From Mycolicibacterium hassiacum DSM 44199 (lineage in GTDB: Bacteria > Actinomycetota > Actinomycetes > Mycobacteriales > Mycobacteriaceae), in NCBI RefSeq assembly GCF_900603025.1, contig NZ_LR026975.1:2790001-2854000 (forward strand): a stretch of 64,000 bases of DNA. The letters are read 5' to 3'. The notes below the pieces were generated by a model. That model was given only the letters and a program-made list of their open reading frames with translations, did not search any database and was not told where the DNA came from. This document shows, in pieces, positions 25,270-34,775 of this stretch. The position numbers were made by a program, and so were the translations under genes. Numbering within the stretch: position 1 is the stretch's first letter; each line of letters starts with the position of its first letter.

Positions 25270-25406
25270 ACTTGCAAAAAATGAGAATGCCAATACCGCC
25301 GACGGTAAACATGCAGTGAGGGGCACCCGCGGCGGCGCCACGCGCGCCACCGAAGGCCCTGTTAACAGCGAATATGTGACTTGCTTAGGATGAGAATGCC
25401 AATACC
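25270..25406 (+). promoter_or_regulatory. Duplicated 28-bp element in divergent promoter region
   Basis: Copies at 25270-25297 and 25379-25406 share ACTTGC, then six variable bases, then TGAGAATGCCAATACC; 24 of 28 positions are equal. Each contains the GAGAAT half-site of the operator at 11766, 15410 and 20694, without a good second arm. Copy 1 ends near the mutase start (25256), copy 2 is 38 bases before the SDR start (25445). Both have the same orientation although the flanking genes diverge. Confidence 0.65.
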
Positions 25407-25444
25407 ATCGTCGGACAGCAGGCGATGCGCACCCGAGGAGGCCC

Positions 25445-26286
<842 letters not shown>

Positions 26287-26290
<4 letters not shown>

Positions 26291-27780
26291 GTATCGCCCT
26301 GCTGCTGGAAATGGCAGCCTCCTCGAACCCGGACCGCACGGCCGTTGTGTCGGATGAAACACGGCTGAGCACAACCGAACTCAGCACCCTCGCAGACGGC
26401 GCCGCGGGCGTGATCGCGGCTTCCGGTGCAGCACACGTCGCCTACGTGGGCACCGGCGGGTATCTGCTGCCGCTGCTGTTGTTCGGCTCGGCCCGCGCCG
26501 GCCGCGCGGTCACCCCGCTGAACTACCGCCTCAGCGCCGAAGGTCTGCGTGAGCTCATCGCGCGATTGCCTGATCCGCTGGTGGTGACCGACGCCCAGTA
26601 TCACGACATGGTCGCCGGCGCCGGCAAGCAGGTCATCGACTCCGAGGAGTTCGTCGCTGCGGCACGCACCGCCGAACCGGCGGCCGAGTTCCCCGACCCC
26701 GATGACGTCGCGGTGGTGCTCTTCACCTCGGGAACCACTTCACGGCCGAAAGCCGTTGAGCTGACTCACAACAATCTCACCAGCTACGTGACCGGCACGG
26801 TCGAGTTCGACTCCGCCGAACCCGCGGACGCCGCGCTGATCTGTGTGCCCCCGTATCACATCGCCGGCGTCGGTGCGGCGCTGACCAACCTGTACGCCGG
26901 ACGAAAAATGGTCTACCTGCGGCAGTTCGATCCCCGCGACTGGGTCCGGTTGGTGCGCGAAGAGGGAATCACCACGGCCACCGTGGTACCGACCATGCTC
27001 GATCGCATCGTGCGGGTGCTCGAGTCCGAATCCGTCGACCTGCCCACGCTGCGCAACCTGGCCTACGGCGGTTCGAAGGTCCCGCTTCCCCTGGTGCGCA
27101 AGGCACTTCAACTGCTGCCCGATGTCGGCTTCGTGAACGCCTACGGGCTGACCGAGACCAGCTCGACGATCGCGGTGCTCGCGCCGGAGGACCACCGCAC
27201 CGCGCTCGCCGCGACCGACGAGTCCGTCGCGCGCCGGCTCGGCTCGGTCGGCCAGCCGGTGCCGGGGGTCGAGGTGCAGATCCGTGACGAGGCCGGCAAT
27301 GTGCTCGGACCGAATCAGACCGGTGAGTTGTTCGTGCGCGGCGAACAGGTCTCCGGGCGGTACACCGACATCGGGTCGGTGCTCGACGAGGACGGCTGGT
27401 TCCCCACCAAGGACATCGCCATGCTCGACGAGCACGGCTACCTCTACATAGGCGGCCGCTCCGACGACACCATCATCCGGGGCGGGGAGAACATCGCCCC
27501 GGCCGAGATCGAGGACGTCCTCGTCGAGCACCCTGCGGTACGCGACTGCGCGGTCGTCGGCGTGGAGGATCCGCAGTGGGGCCAGATCATCGTCGCGGTC
27601 GTGGTCCCGACCGACGGCACCGAGCCGGACCCCGAGGAGCTGCGTGCCCACGTCCGGGCCCATCTGCGTGGTTCCCGCACCCCTGACCGGGTCGTGTTCC
27701 GCGACGAGTTGCCGACCAACGCGACCGGCAAGGTGTTGCGCCGGGAACTGGTCGCCGAACTGACAGCCGCCAATCACTAA
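26287..27780 (+). CDS. Acyl-CoA synthetase (AMP-forming), second in cluster
   Basis: 497 residues of the ANL superfamily. P-loop VVLFTSGTTSRPKAVELTHNN near residue 145 (a Ser-Arg variant of the usual GxPK), YHIAGVGAALTNLY, the YGLTETSST motif near 283, the DGWFPTKDIAMLDEHGYL block near 370, GRSDDTIIRGGENIAPAEIE, and the catalytic Lys in TNATGKVLRREL near 484. It should activate a carboxylic acid different from that used by the 465-residue ligase at 19.2 kb. Translationally coupled to the HSDL2-like SDR and followed 10 bases later by a small gene. Confidence 0.87.
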
Positions 27781-27790
27781 GGAGCTCAGC

Positions 27791-28093
27791 ATGATCAAGA
27801 ACGGCACCCGACTGCAGAGCCAGGTCTGCGACACCCAGGTGATCGTCGTGCGCACCAGCGAGAGCCTCGACGATCTCCGCGCCGGCGGCGTCCCGATGAT
27901 CCCGCTGGGCGCCGAGAAGTCACCGGACGCCAAGCTCGACCCCGCGTTCGCGGACGGCAACGCGATGGGCAAGCGCTACGTCGACGACACCGGCGCGGAG
28001 GTGCTGGTGACCAAGGCCGGCAAGGGCACCCTGACCATCGGCACCACCCCACTGGCGCTCAAGGAAGCCAAACCGCTGCCCGCCAGCGACTGA
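27791..28093 (+). CDS. Small conserved protein downstream of CoA ligase
   Basis: 100 residues with no recognised catalytic motif. It begins MIKNGTRLQSQVCDTQVIVV, has a single Cys at position 13, a GGVPMIPLG turn near 32-40 and a strand-rich second half (VLVTKAGKGTLTIG). I recall similar small proteins next to acyl-CoA synthetases in other actinobacteria but cannot name a family. The ATG follows AAGGAG at 6-7 bases, so it is clearly translated. Third gene of the unit SDR-ligase-small protein. It may be a partner or a small binding protein for the pathway; no function should be assumed. Confidence 0.7.
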   Translation: MIKNGTRLQSQVCDTQVIVVRTSESLDDLRAGGVPMIPLGAEKSPDAKLDPAFADGNAMGKRYVDDTGAEVLVTKAGKGTLTIGTTPLALKEAKPLPASD

Positions 28094-28106
28094 TAGTTTC
28101 AGGCGG

Positions 28107-29570
28107 GTGAAGCCCCGTCGGCTCATCGCACGATATGCCGCCGGGCTGACGTCGGCTTACCTGCTGACCAGCGCCGAGGTCGCGGCACTGATCGTGTCGC
28201 TGACCGAGCGCGGGCAGACCTCGCCCCGGCCGTTCGTCATCGCCGCGGTGGCGCTGGTCGTCGTGGGCACCATTGCCGTGGCCGTCGGTGCCGTGTTCAT
28301 CGCCGCCCCGGCGCGGCGCTGGCTGGGAATCCGGCCGCCCACCGATGCCGAGCGGCGGACCGCCCTCAAGACCATGCGCCGCCAGACGGCGCTCACGCTC
28401 GCACCGTGGGTCCTGACCGCCGCGGTGCTGATCCCGCTCAGCCTGTCCGCCCCGGTGGACGTGCAGGCGGTGATCGGCTCGGCGATCCTGTTCGGCACCA
28501 TCGCCTCGGTGTCCACCGGGTTCCTGTTCACGCTCCGCACGCTGCGGCCGCTGCTGGCCGGCGTGACAACGGATTTCAGCGATATCACGCCGGTCACCGC
28601 GCCCGGGGTGCGGACGCAGCTGTTGCTGACCTGGACCGTGTGCACCGCACTGCCCGGTCTGGGGATCGCCGCGCTGTTGGTTCTGCGGGCCAACGGCTGG
28701 GTCATCGCGCCCGACACCCGGATCGAACTGGCGCTGCTGGTGCTGGCACTGGTCGCGGTGGTGCTCGGGCTGCGCGCGATCATCCTGGTGGCGATCTCGA
28801 TCTCCGATCCGGTGCGTGAGGTCATCGACGCCATGGCCGAGGTGGAGCGCGGACGCATCGACCGGACCGTGCAGGTCTACGACTGGTCCGAGATCGGCCG
28901 TCTGCAGGCCGGATTCAACCGCATGGTGGCCGGCCTGCGCGAGCGGGAGCGGCTGCGCGACCTGTTCGGCCGGCATGTCGGCGCCGCGGTGGCACGGCGG
29001 GCCATCGCCGAGGATTCGGCGCTGTCCGGCGACGAGCGGGAGGTCGCGGTGCTGTTCGTCGATCTGGTGGGGTCGACACAACTGGCCGCCACCCGGGAAC
29101 CGCACGAGGTGGCCGAAATTCTCAACGAGTTCTTCCGGATCGTCGTCGCGGAGGTCGACCAACGCGACGGCCTGGTGAACAAGTTCCAGGGAGATGCCGC
29201 GCTGGCGGTGTTCGGCGCGCCGCTGCGGATCGCCGATCCGGCCGGAGCCGCACTGGCCACGGCTCGTCGGCTCGGTGTCGAACTGCGCCGCCTGCCGATC
29301 GATATCGGCATCGGGGTGTCGGCCGGGCCGGTGTTCGCCGGCAATATCGGTGCCGAGAACCGCTACGAGTACACCGTCGTCGGCGACGCGGTCAACGAGG
29401 CGGCCCGACTCGCCGACCGCGCCAAGGAGTTCGAGGCCAGGGTGCTGTGCTCGGAAGCGGCGCTGCGCCGGGCACCCGAGACCGAGCGGAGTCGCTGGCG
29501 GGCGGTCGGGACCGAGGTGTTGCGCGGCCGTACCGCCGCAACCGAGATGTCGTGTCCGGTGAGCGGATAA
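28107..29570 (+). CDS. Membrane adenylate cyclase (class III) with HAMP
   Basis: 487 residues. Six predicted membrane segments in the first 245 residues, a HAMP linker (ISDPVREVIDAMAEVERGRIDRTVQVYDWSE near 232-262), then a class III cyclase domain. Metal Asp residues are in VLFVDLVGS and FQGDAALAVFG; the base-binding Lys is in NKFQGD, and transition-state residues in VNEAARL are kept, so it should be active and make cAMP. It resembles the M. tuberculosis Rv1318c-Rv1320c group and the paralogue at 62.3 kb. GTG start at 28107, 13 bases after the small gene's stop. Confidence 0.88.
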   Translation: MKPRRLIARYAAGLTSAYLLTSAEVAALIVSLTERGQTSPRPFVIAAVALVVVGTIAVAVGAVFIAAPARRWLGIRPPTDAERRTALKTMRRQTALTLAPWVLTAAVLIPLSLSAPVDVQAVIGSAILFGTIASVSTGFLFTLRTLRPLLAGVTTDFSDITPVTAPGVRTQLLLTWTVCTALPGLGIAALLVLRANGWVIAPDTRIELALLVLALVAVVLGLRAIILVAISISDPVREVIDAMAEVERGRIDRTVQVYDWSEIGRLQAGFNRMVAGLRERERLRDLFGRHVGAAVARRAIAEDSALSGDEREVAVLFVDLVGSTQLAATREPHEVAEILNEFFRIVVAEVDQRDGLVNKFQGDAALAVFGAPLRIADPAGAALATARRLGVELRRLPIDIGIGVSAGPVFAGNIGAENRYEYTVVGDAVNEAARLADRAKEFEARVLCSEAALRRAPETERSRWRAVGTEVLRGRTAATEMSCPVSG

Positions 29571-29639
29571 CGCACACGAGTTGGTCACTGTCGGCCGCAA
29601 AACCACCACTGCCCCGCGTCGGCGACGCACACTTCGATC

Positions 29640-30950
29640 ATGGCGACCGCAGCAACCGGGACGCCGGAGACGGCCGATCCCATCCCACCCTCGACTCCAC
29701 CGGTGCGGGTGGCGTTGGCGAGTTTCATCGGCACCACGGTCGAGTTCTACGACTTCCTGATCTACGGCACCGCCGCCGCACTGGTCTTCCCGCAGCTGTT
29801 CTTCCCCACCGCTTCCCCGGTGATCGGTCTGCTGCTGTCGTTCGCCACATTCGGCGTCGGATTCGTCGCCCGTCCACTCGGCGGCGTGGTGTTCGGTCAC
29901 TTCGGCGACCGTGTCGGACGCAAACGGATGCTGGTCGTCTCGCTGCTGTTGATGGGGACCGCGACGGTGTTGATGGGTCTGCTGCCGACGTATGCGCAGA
30001 TCGGACTGGCCGCACCGGTGCTGCTGACCCTGCTGCGGCTGGCACAGGGCTTCGCGATGGGCGGCGAGTGGGGCGGCGCGACGCTGATGGCCGTCGAACA
30101 CGCCCCGCCGCGGCGCAAGGGGCTCTACGGGGCGTTCCCACAGATGGGCGCGCCGGCGGGCTCGGCGATCGCCGCGGGGGCCTTCCTACTGGTACCCGAG
30201 TCGCAGTTCCTGACGTGGGGGTGGCGGATCCCGTTCCTGGCCAGCGCCGTACTGATCGCCATCGGCTTGGCGATTCGGTTGACGGTGACCGAGAGCCCCG
30301 ACTTCACCGCGCTGCAGCGGCGCGCCGCCGTGGCACGGATGCCGATCACCGAGGCGTTCGGCAGGCACTGGCGGCAGATCCTGCTGGTGGCCGGCGCCTA
30401 CCTGTCCCAGGGCGTGTTCGCCTACATCTGTGTGGCTTATCTGGTCTCCTACGGCACCAAGGTGGTCGGGATCGACCGCGCACAGGCACTGTTCGCGGTT
30501 CTGGTGGCCGGCACGGTGGCGGTGATCACCTACCCGGTGTTCGGGGCGCTGAGCGACGTCGTCGGCCGCAGACCGGTGTTCATCGGGGGCGTGGTGGCCA
30601 TGGGGTTGGCGATCGGCCCGGCCTTCGCCCTGATCAACACCGGCGACCCGAACAGGTTCCTGCTGGCGCAGTTGCTGGTGTTCGGGTTCGCGATGGCGCC
30701 CGCCGCCGGCGTCACCGGCTCGTTGTTCAGCCTCTCCTTCAGCGCCGAAGTCCGCTACAGCGGTGTGTCGATCGGCTACACCCTGTCACAGGTGCTCGGT
30801 TCGGCGTTCGCGCCCACGATCGCGACCGCGTTGCTCGCCGCCACCGGAACGAGCATGTCGATCGTGGCGTATCTGGTCGGCGTGTCGGTGATCTCGGCCG
30901 CCTCGGCGGGTTTCCTGCCCGGCGGACCGTCGCGGTCCCATCCGGGCTGA
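29640..30950 (+). CDS. MHS-type major facilitator transporter
   Basis: 436 residues with about 12 membrane segments. It belongs to the metabolite:H+ symporter branch: SFIGTTVEFYDFLIYGTAAALVF in TM1, the loop GHFGDRVGRKRMLV, LRLAQGFAMGGEWGGATLM near 130 and the central RLTVTESPDFTAL. Members import dicarboxylates, shikimate, proline/betaine or aromatic acids with protons. It may take up the substrate of the catabolic island, but it is separated from it by the cyclase gene and has no operator copy that I saw. Ends 9 bases before the amidohydrolase stop (convergent). Confidence 0.85.
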   Translation: MATAATGTPETADPIPPSTPPVRVALASFIGTTVEFYDFLIYGTAAALVFPQLFFPTASPVIGLLLSFATFGVGFVARPLGGVVFGHFGDRVGRKRMLVVSLLLMGTATVLMGLLPTYAQIGLAAPVLLTLLRLAQGFAMGGEWGGATLMAVEHAPPRRKGLYGAFPQMGAPAGSAIAAGAFLLVPESQFLTWGWRIPFLASAVLIAIGLAIRLTVTESPDFTALQRRAAVARMPITEAFGRHWRQILLVAGAYLSQGVFAYICVAYLVSYGTKVVGIDRAQALFAVLVAGTVAVITYPVFGALSDVVGRRPVFIGGVVAMGLAIGPAFALINTGDPNRFLLAQLLVFGFAMAPAAGVTGSLFSLSFSAEVRYSGVSIGYTLSQVLGSAFAPTIATALLAATGTSMSIVAYLVGVSVISAASAGFLPGGPSRSHPG

Positions 30951-30959
30951 CGGAGATCC

Positions 30960-32258
30960 TCAGGACCCGGCCGGCTGTCGTTCGGCGTACAGCCGCGCCC
31001 ACTCCTTGCGGGAGCGGATCGAGGTGTCGACGTCGGTCGCCCTGGCCCGCAACGCACCGACCGTCGCCTCCTCACGCGGGATGAGCGCGAACGGATCCCA
31101 ACTGAAGAACCGGCAGGCGTTCTGCCAGGTGATCTTGTGGATGTCGGACTCGTCGGCGCCCGCGGCGGTCAGCTCGGCGAGCACCTTCTCCGGCGCATCC
31201 GGCCAGAAACAGTCCGAGTGCGGGTAGTCGCACTCCCAGGCGATGATGTCGATCCCGATCTCGTGGCGCAGTTTCAGCGACGTCTTGTCGGTCACGTAGC
31301 AGGCCAGCGAGTGTTCCCGGAACACCTCGGACGGCAGCTTACTGCCGAAGTCGCGGCGCAGCCACTTCTGGTTGGTGTAGTGGCGGTCGCAGCGGTCCAG
31401 ATAGAACGGGATCCAGCCGATGCCGCCTTCGGAGAAGGCGAATTTGAGGTCCGGGTAGTTGCGCATCGCCGGACCCCACAACAGATCCTGCGCACACATC
31501 GCCGACACCTGGGTGGCGAGGATGATCATGTTGTCGATCGGCGCGTTGGGCGCCATGCTGATCGCCCCGAACCCGGTCCCGATGTGCAGGCACATCACCA
31601 CGTTCTCCTCGGACAGGGTGCGAAACACCGGGCCCCAGTAGTCCTCGTCGTGGTAGCTGGGCAGGCCCTCCAGGTGCGGCAGTTCCGGCATGGTCACCGC
31701 GCGGCAGCCTTTGGCCGCGACCCGGCGGATCTCGGCGCACATCGCCTCCGGGTTCCAGGTCGGCAGGATCGCGATCGGGATGAATCGGCCCGGGTACGCG
31801 GCCGCCCACTCGTCGATGTGCCAGTCGTTGTAGGCCGACACCATGATCAGCGTGACGTGCTCGCGGTGCATGTTGAGGTGCCGCGCGGAGAACCCGGTGA
31901 ACGTCGGGAAACACATCGACGCGAGGATGCCGTTGCGATTCATGTCGCGGACCCGCTCGTGCACGTCGTAGGCGCCCGGGCGCATCTCGGCGAACCCGGC
32001 CGGGTCGTGACCCCACTCCTCGGGCGGCCAACTCACCACCGCGTTGAGTCCGCTCACCCCCTGCGGCCGGCCCTGATAGACCCACTGGTCGACCCCGTTG
32101 TCGTCGGTGACCACGACCGGGGCCTCGTCGCGGTACTTCTCCGGGACGTGGCGCAGGAACATGTCCGGCGGTTCCACCACGTGGTCATCGATGCTCACCA
32201 GGACCAGGTCGTCGGTCTGCATGGGCACGGTCGTGCCCGCTGTCGCGGCTACGGTCAT
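30960..32258 (-). CDS. Amidohydrolase-family (PF04909) protein
   Basis: 432 residues. SIDDHVVEPPDMFLRHVP at the N-terminus, metal ligands probably in DDHVVEPP, LHIGTGFGA and WECDYPHSD, typical of the ACMSD/amidohydrolase-2 group, which decarboxylates or hydrolyses aromatic-type acids. Long blocks such as FSEGGIGWIPFYLDRCDRHY are hallmarks of the mycobacterial branch found with TetR/AraC-regulated catabolic genes. I chose ATG 32258 with GGGGGAC 4 bases upstream; 21 codons further up read into a different strand's gene. It diverges from the araC gene with only 26 bases between the starts. Confidence 0.85.
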   Translation of the reverse strand: MTVAATAGTTVPMQTDDLVLVSIDDHVVEPPDMFLRHVPEKYRDEAPVVVTDDNGVDQWVYQGRPQGVSGLNAVVSWPPEEWGHDPAGFAEMRPGAYDVHERVRDMNRNGILASMCFPTFTGFSARHLNMHREHVTLIMVSAYNDWHIDEWAAAYPGRFIPIAILPTWNPEAMCAEIRRVAAKGCRAVTMPELPHLEGLPSYHDEDYWGPVFRTLSEENVVMCLHIGTGFGAISMAPNAPIDNMIILATQVSAMCAQDLLWGPAMRNYPDLKFAFSEGGIGWIPFYLDRCDRHYTNQKWLRRDFGSKLPSEVFREHSLACYVTDKTSLKLRHEIGIDIIAWECDYPHSDCFWPDAPEKVLAELTAAGADESDIHKITWQNACRFFSWDPFALIPREEATVGALRARATDVDTSIRSRKEWARLYAERQPAGS

Positions 32259-32284
32259 GTCCCCCAGTAGTACCGTCAGTTGAC

Positions 32285-33124
32285 GTGACCGTCTCTGCGG
32301 AATCGGACAAGGTTTTCGCACGATCGGCCAATCACCCCGGCCGCGTGATCGACCTGCGCCGCGGCGGGAGCGCCATCGGGGGCAGCTACGTGTATCACGG
32401 CGACGGGTTGATCACCGGTTGGCACTCCCATGACGTGCACCAGATCGAGTACGCGATCGGCGGCGTGGTCGAGGTCGAGACGGCCACGGCGCACTACCTG
32501 CTGCCGCCGCAGCAGGCCGCCTGGATACCGGCCGGACTGCGCCACCAGGCCACCATGCGCCCGCACGTCACGACGCTGGCGGTGATGTTCGACCCGGCAC
32601 TGGTCGCCGATCCGGGTGATCGCGCCCGCATCATCGCGGTGTCGCCGCTGATCCGGGAGATGATGCGCTATGCGCAGCGGTGGCCGATCGACCGGCCGTG
32701 CGGCGACGACGAATCCGACGTGTTCTTCCGCACGTTGGCCAATCTGGTGGTCGAGGCGCTCGAACACGAGGCGCCGTTGAGCCTGCCCACCAGCGATCAC
32801 CCGGTGGTGGCGGCCGCAATGGCCTACACCAAGGCGCATCTCGACTCGGTGACCGCAGAACGGGTGTGCCGGGAAGTGGCGGTCTCCGAACGCACCCTGC
32901 GCCGGCTGTTCCAGGACACCATCGGAATGTCCTGGCGCACCTACCTCCTGCAGGCCCGAATGCTCAAGGCGATGGCGCTGCTGGCCGCTCCCGGTCACAC
33001 GGTGCAGCAGACCGCGTCGGCGGTGGGATTCGACAGCCTGAGCTCGTTCACCCGCGCATTCAGCAACTTCTGCGGGGAGTCGCCCACCATCTATCGCAAA
33101 CGCGTTACGGCCCAGCGCATTTGA
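32285..33124 (+). CDS. AraC-family transcriptional regulator
   Basis: 279 residues. N-terminal cupin-like sensor (GWHSHDVHQIEYAIGGVVEVET near 48, LLPPQQAAWIPAGLRHQ near 78) and a C-terminal pair of HTH motifs: VTAERVCREVAVSERTLRRLF near 198-218 and VQQTASAVGFDSLSSFTRAFS near 245-265, then GESPTIYRKR. GTG 32285 is the start used here. The divergent amidohydrolase gene is only 26 bases away and is the most likely target. The ligand is unknown. Convergent with the downstream tetR gene (7 bases between stops). Confidence 0.87.
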   Translation: MTVSAESDKVFARSANHPGRVIDLRRGGSAIGGSYVYHGDGLITGWHSHDVHQIEYAIGGVVEVETATAHYLLPPQQAAWIPAGLRHQATMRPHVTTLAVMFDPALVADPGDRARIIAVSPLIREMMRYAQRWPIDRPCGDDESDVFFRTLANLVVEALEHEAPLSLPTSDHPVVAAAMAYTKAHLDSVTAERVCREVAVSERTLRRLFQDTIGMSWRTYLLQARMLKAMALLAAPGHTVQQTASAVGFDSLSSFTRAFSNFCGESPTIYRKRVTAQRI

Positions 33125-33131
33125 CGCGCGA

Positions 33132-33797
33132 CTAGCCGTCGTCGGCGTTGGGATCGGAAACACCACCGTCCCGGTCGCGGAACAAGCCGTGCCTGAGCAG
33201 TTTGTTGACGCTGTCCTGCCAGCGCGCCAACTGAGCGGGTGCGGTGAGGGGCTCGGGCAGTTGACGGTCGATGTGGCTGCGCAGCATGAGCGTGCCGACC
33301 GCGAGCACCAGGGCGTTGATGGTGGCCCAGGTCAGATCCACGTCGTCACGCAGTTCGCCGTTCTCGCGCCGCTGATTCCACCGCTTGGCGCCGAACGCGG
33401 CCAGGGTGTCGAAGATCGTCGCCCCCATCGTGGTGTCCTCGATGAGCGACCGACCGAGGTAGTCGACGATGTCGGGGTGCTCGACGATGAGTCGGGTGAT
33501 CCGCTCGCCGACCTCTGCCAGCGTGTCCGCGGGCGGCGCGGACACCGGCTTGGCGAAGAAGTCGAACAACACGCTCATCGCGTAGTCGTCGACGGCCTTG
33601 ATGAGCCCGGCCTTCGTCGCGAAGTGGTGCTGCACCAACCCGAGCGAGACACCGGCGTCGGCGGCGACCGCACGCAGCGTCGTCGCGGAGGCACCACGCG
33701 TGGCCAGGCTCTTCAGTGCCGCCCGCCGGATGCGCGCGACCGACGACTCCTCCGCCGACTCGTCCGCCGCCCGCCCCTCATTCGAGACCACAGTCAT
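33132..33797 (-). CDS. TetR-family transcriptional regulator
   Basis: 221 residues. HTH region at about 15-65: VARIRRAALKSLATRGASATTLRAVAADAGVSLGLVQHHF. The C-terminal ligand domain has TRLIVEHPDIVDYLGRSLIEDT and further helices; no ligand family is identifiable. ATG 33797 is chosen; 16 codons upstream would run into the operator region. The two palindromes at 33836-33873, between this gene and whiB6, are the natural operator, so it likely represses itself and the whiB6-like gene. The protein ends in an acidic tail (SDPNADDG). Confidence 0.84.
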   Translation of the reverse strand: MTVVSNEGRAADESAEESSVARIRRAALKSLATRGASATTLRAVAADAGVSLGLVQHHFATKAGLIKAVDDYAMSVLFDFFAKPVSAPPADTLAEVGERITRLIVEHPDIVDYLGRSLIEDTTMGATIFDTLAAFGAKRWNQRRENGELRDDVDLTWATINALVLAVGTLMLRSHIDRQLPEPLTAPAQLARWQDSVNKLLRHGLFRDRDGGVSDPNADDG

Positions 33798-33835
33798 AGC
33801 GCCGAGGGTAGGGAGATCACACAGTGCAGGGTAGT

Positions 33836-33873
33836 CAATACACATGTATTGTGTCTACAATACATGTGTATTG
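33836..33873. promoter_or_regulatory. Two facing palindromes, tetR/whiB6 operator
   Basis: Two 16-bp palindromes, CAATACACATGTATTG (33836-33851) and CAATACATGTGTATTG (33858-33873), separated by TGTCTA. Each has arms CAATACA/TGTATTG around CA or TG, and the whole 38-bp block is itself nearly palindromic. It lies between the divergent starts at 33797 and 33905, with a TACAAT -10-like box at 33856-33861 overlapping it. Two dimers of the neighbouring TetR protein could bind side by side. Confidence 0.72.
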
Positions 33874-33904
33874 TCACTCCTCGCGACGACGGAAGGCCTG
33901 ACTT

Positions 33905-34234
33905 GTGGACGAGAACCGTCGCGCCGCCGGGGTCACCGAGCTGCGTGAACCGACCGCGCCGGCGCGAGCCACCGGGGTTGATGAGGCTCCGCGGGGGGTG
34001 TGCACCTCCGATCCGGACCGATGGACGTCCGGCGCCGACGAAGGCGCCAAGGCACTGTGCCGGTCCTGCCCGATGCGCTGGGAATGCGCCCAGCGGGCAT
34101 GCCTGACACCCAAAGCGGAAGGAATCTGGGCCGGGATCTACCTCGCCCCGGCGGGACGCGCCCGCCGTTTCGCGCTCAAGCAGCTGCAGTCACTGGCCGA
34201 GCAGAACGGTTATCCGGTGCGGCGCATGGGATAA
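33905..34234 (+). CDS. whiB6: WhiB-family iron-sulfur regulator, WhiB6-like
   Basis: 109 residues. The four cluster Cys are at about 33 (GVCTSDPDRW) and in CRSCPMRWEC (52-61), followed by the WhiB turn GIWAG near 76 and a C-terminal arginine-rich helix. GVCTSDPDRW, the CRSCP block, GRARRFALKQLQSLAEQNGYPVR match M. tuberculosis WhiB6 as I recall it, better than other WhiB types. WhiB proteins bind a [4Fe-4S] cluster and sigma factor to control transcription, often in redox stress. In M. tuberculosis whiB6 lies by the ESX-1 locus; no ESX gene is seen here. GTG 33905; transcription is probably repressed by the divergent TetR. Confidence 0.8.
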   Translation: MDENRRAAGVTELREPTAPARATGVDEAPRGVCTSDPDRWTSGADEGAKALCRSCPMRWECAQRACLTPKAEGIWAGIYLAPAGRARRFALKQLQSLAEQNGYPVRRMG

Positions 34235-34263
34235 CGACGCGGGCCGTCACCCGGCCGGTGAGG

Positions 34264-34346
34264 TGCGCGAGGGGGGACTTGAACCCCCACGTCCGAAGAC
34301 AATGGAACCTAAATCCATCGCGTCTGCCAAATTCCGCCACTCGCGC
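34264..34346 (-). tRNA. tRNA-Leu (anticodon UAG)
   Basis: Minus-strand cloverleaf of 83 nt. Acceptor GCGCGAG pairs with CTCGCGC, with discriminator A at 34264 and no encoded CCA. The anticodon arm is ATGGA-TTTAGGT-TCCAT, giving anticodon UAG (reads CUA). The T arm is GGGGGTTCAAGTCCCCC. A long variable arm, as in tRNA-Leu, lies between. It stands at the boundary between the accessory part and the Rv1343c-Rv1320c-like part, a common site for integration. Confidence 0.93.
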
Positions 34347-34382
34347 GCAAGCGATCCAAGATTAGCGCGGTACCGTTGAGGG

Positions 34383-34760
34383 GTGTCCACTACGCGGCGT
34401 AGGAGGCCGGCGCTCATCGCGTTGGTGAGCGTCGGCGCCGTCGGCTGCCTGGCCCTGGCGTGGTGGCAGTGGAACCGATTCGAGTCGGCATCGGGTGACT
34501 ACCAGAACCTCGGCTACGCATTGCAGTGGCCGTTGTTCGCCGGCTTTCTCGTCTACGCCTACTTCAAGTTCGTGCGCTACGAGGCCGAGCCGCCGGACAC
34601 GCAACGCCGCGACACCGTCACCGAACTACCTGACGACCTGCTACCGCAACGGCCGAGATCGGCGGTAGCCGCCGACGACGACGATCCCGCCCTGCGCGAG
34701 TACAACGCCTATCTCGCCGAGCTGGCCGAGAAGGACGCGGCGCGCGCGAAAGACGAGTGA
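34383..34760 (+). CDS. lprD: LprD-like membrane protein (Rv1343c homologue)
   Basis: 125 residues. N-terminal basic tail STTRRRRPAL, a membrane segment IALVSVGAVGCLALAWWQW that includes a Cys at a possible but weak lipobox (AVGC), then LGYALQWPLFAGFLVYAYFKFVRYE as a second hydrophobic segment. The C-terminal half is charged (DDDDPALREYNAYLAELAEKDAARAK). The sequence and the neighbours rdgB/rph match M. tuberculosis lprD. Function unknown. GTG start at 34383. Co-transcribed with the DUF3817 gene 15 bases downstream. Confidence 0.82.
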   Translation: MSTTRRRRPALIALVSVGAVGCLALAWWQWNRFESASGDYQNLGYALQWPLFAGFLVYAYFKFVRYEAEPPDTQRRDTVTELPDDLLPQRPRSAVAADDDDPALREYNAYLAELAEKDAARAKDE

Positions 34761-34775
34761 GGAACGACCGAGATC

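Noticed and set aside
25257..25444. Cobalamin riboswitch upstream of the B12-dependent mutase
   Set aside because: No B12-box-like conserved sequence or long structured leader was found; the 188 bases are explained by the repeated 28-bp element and short spacers.
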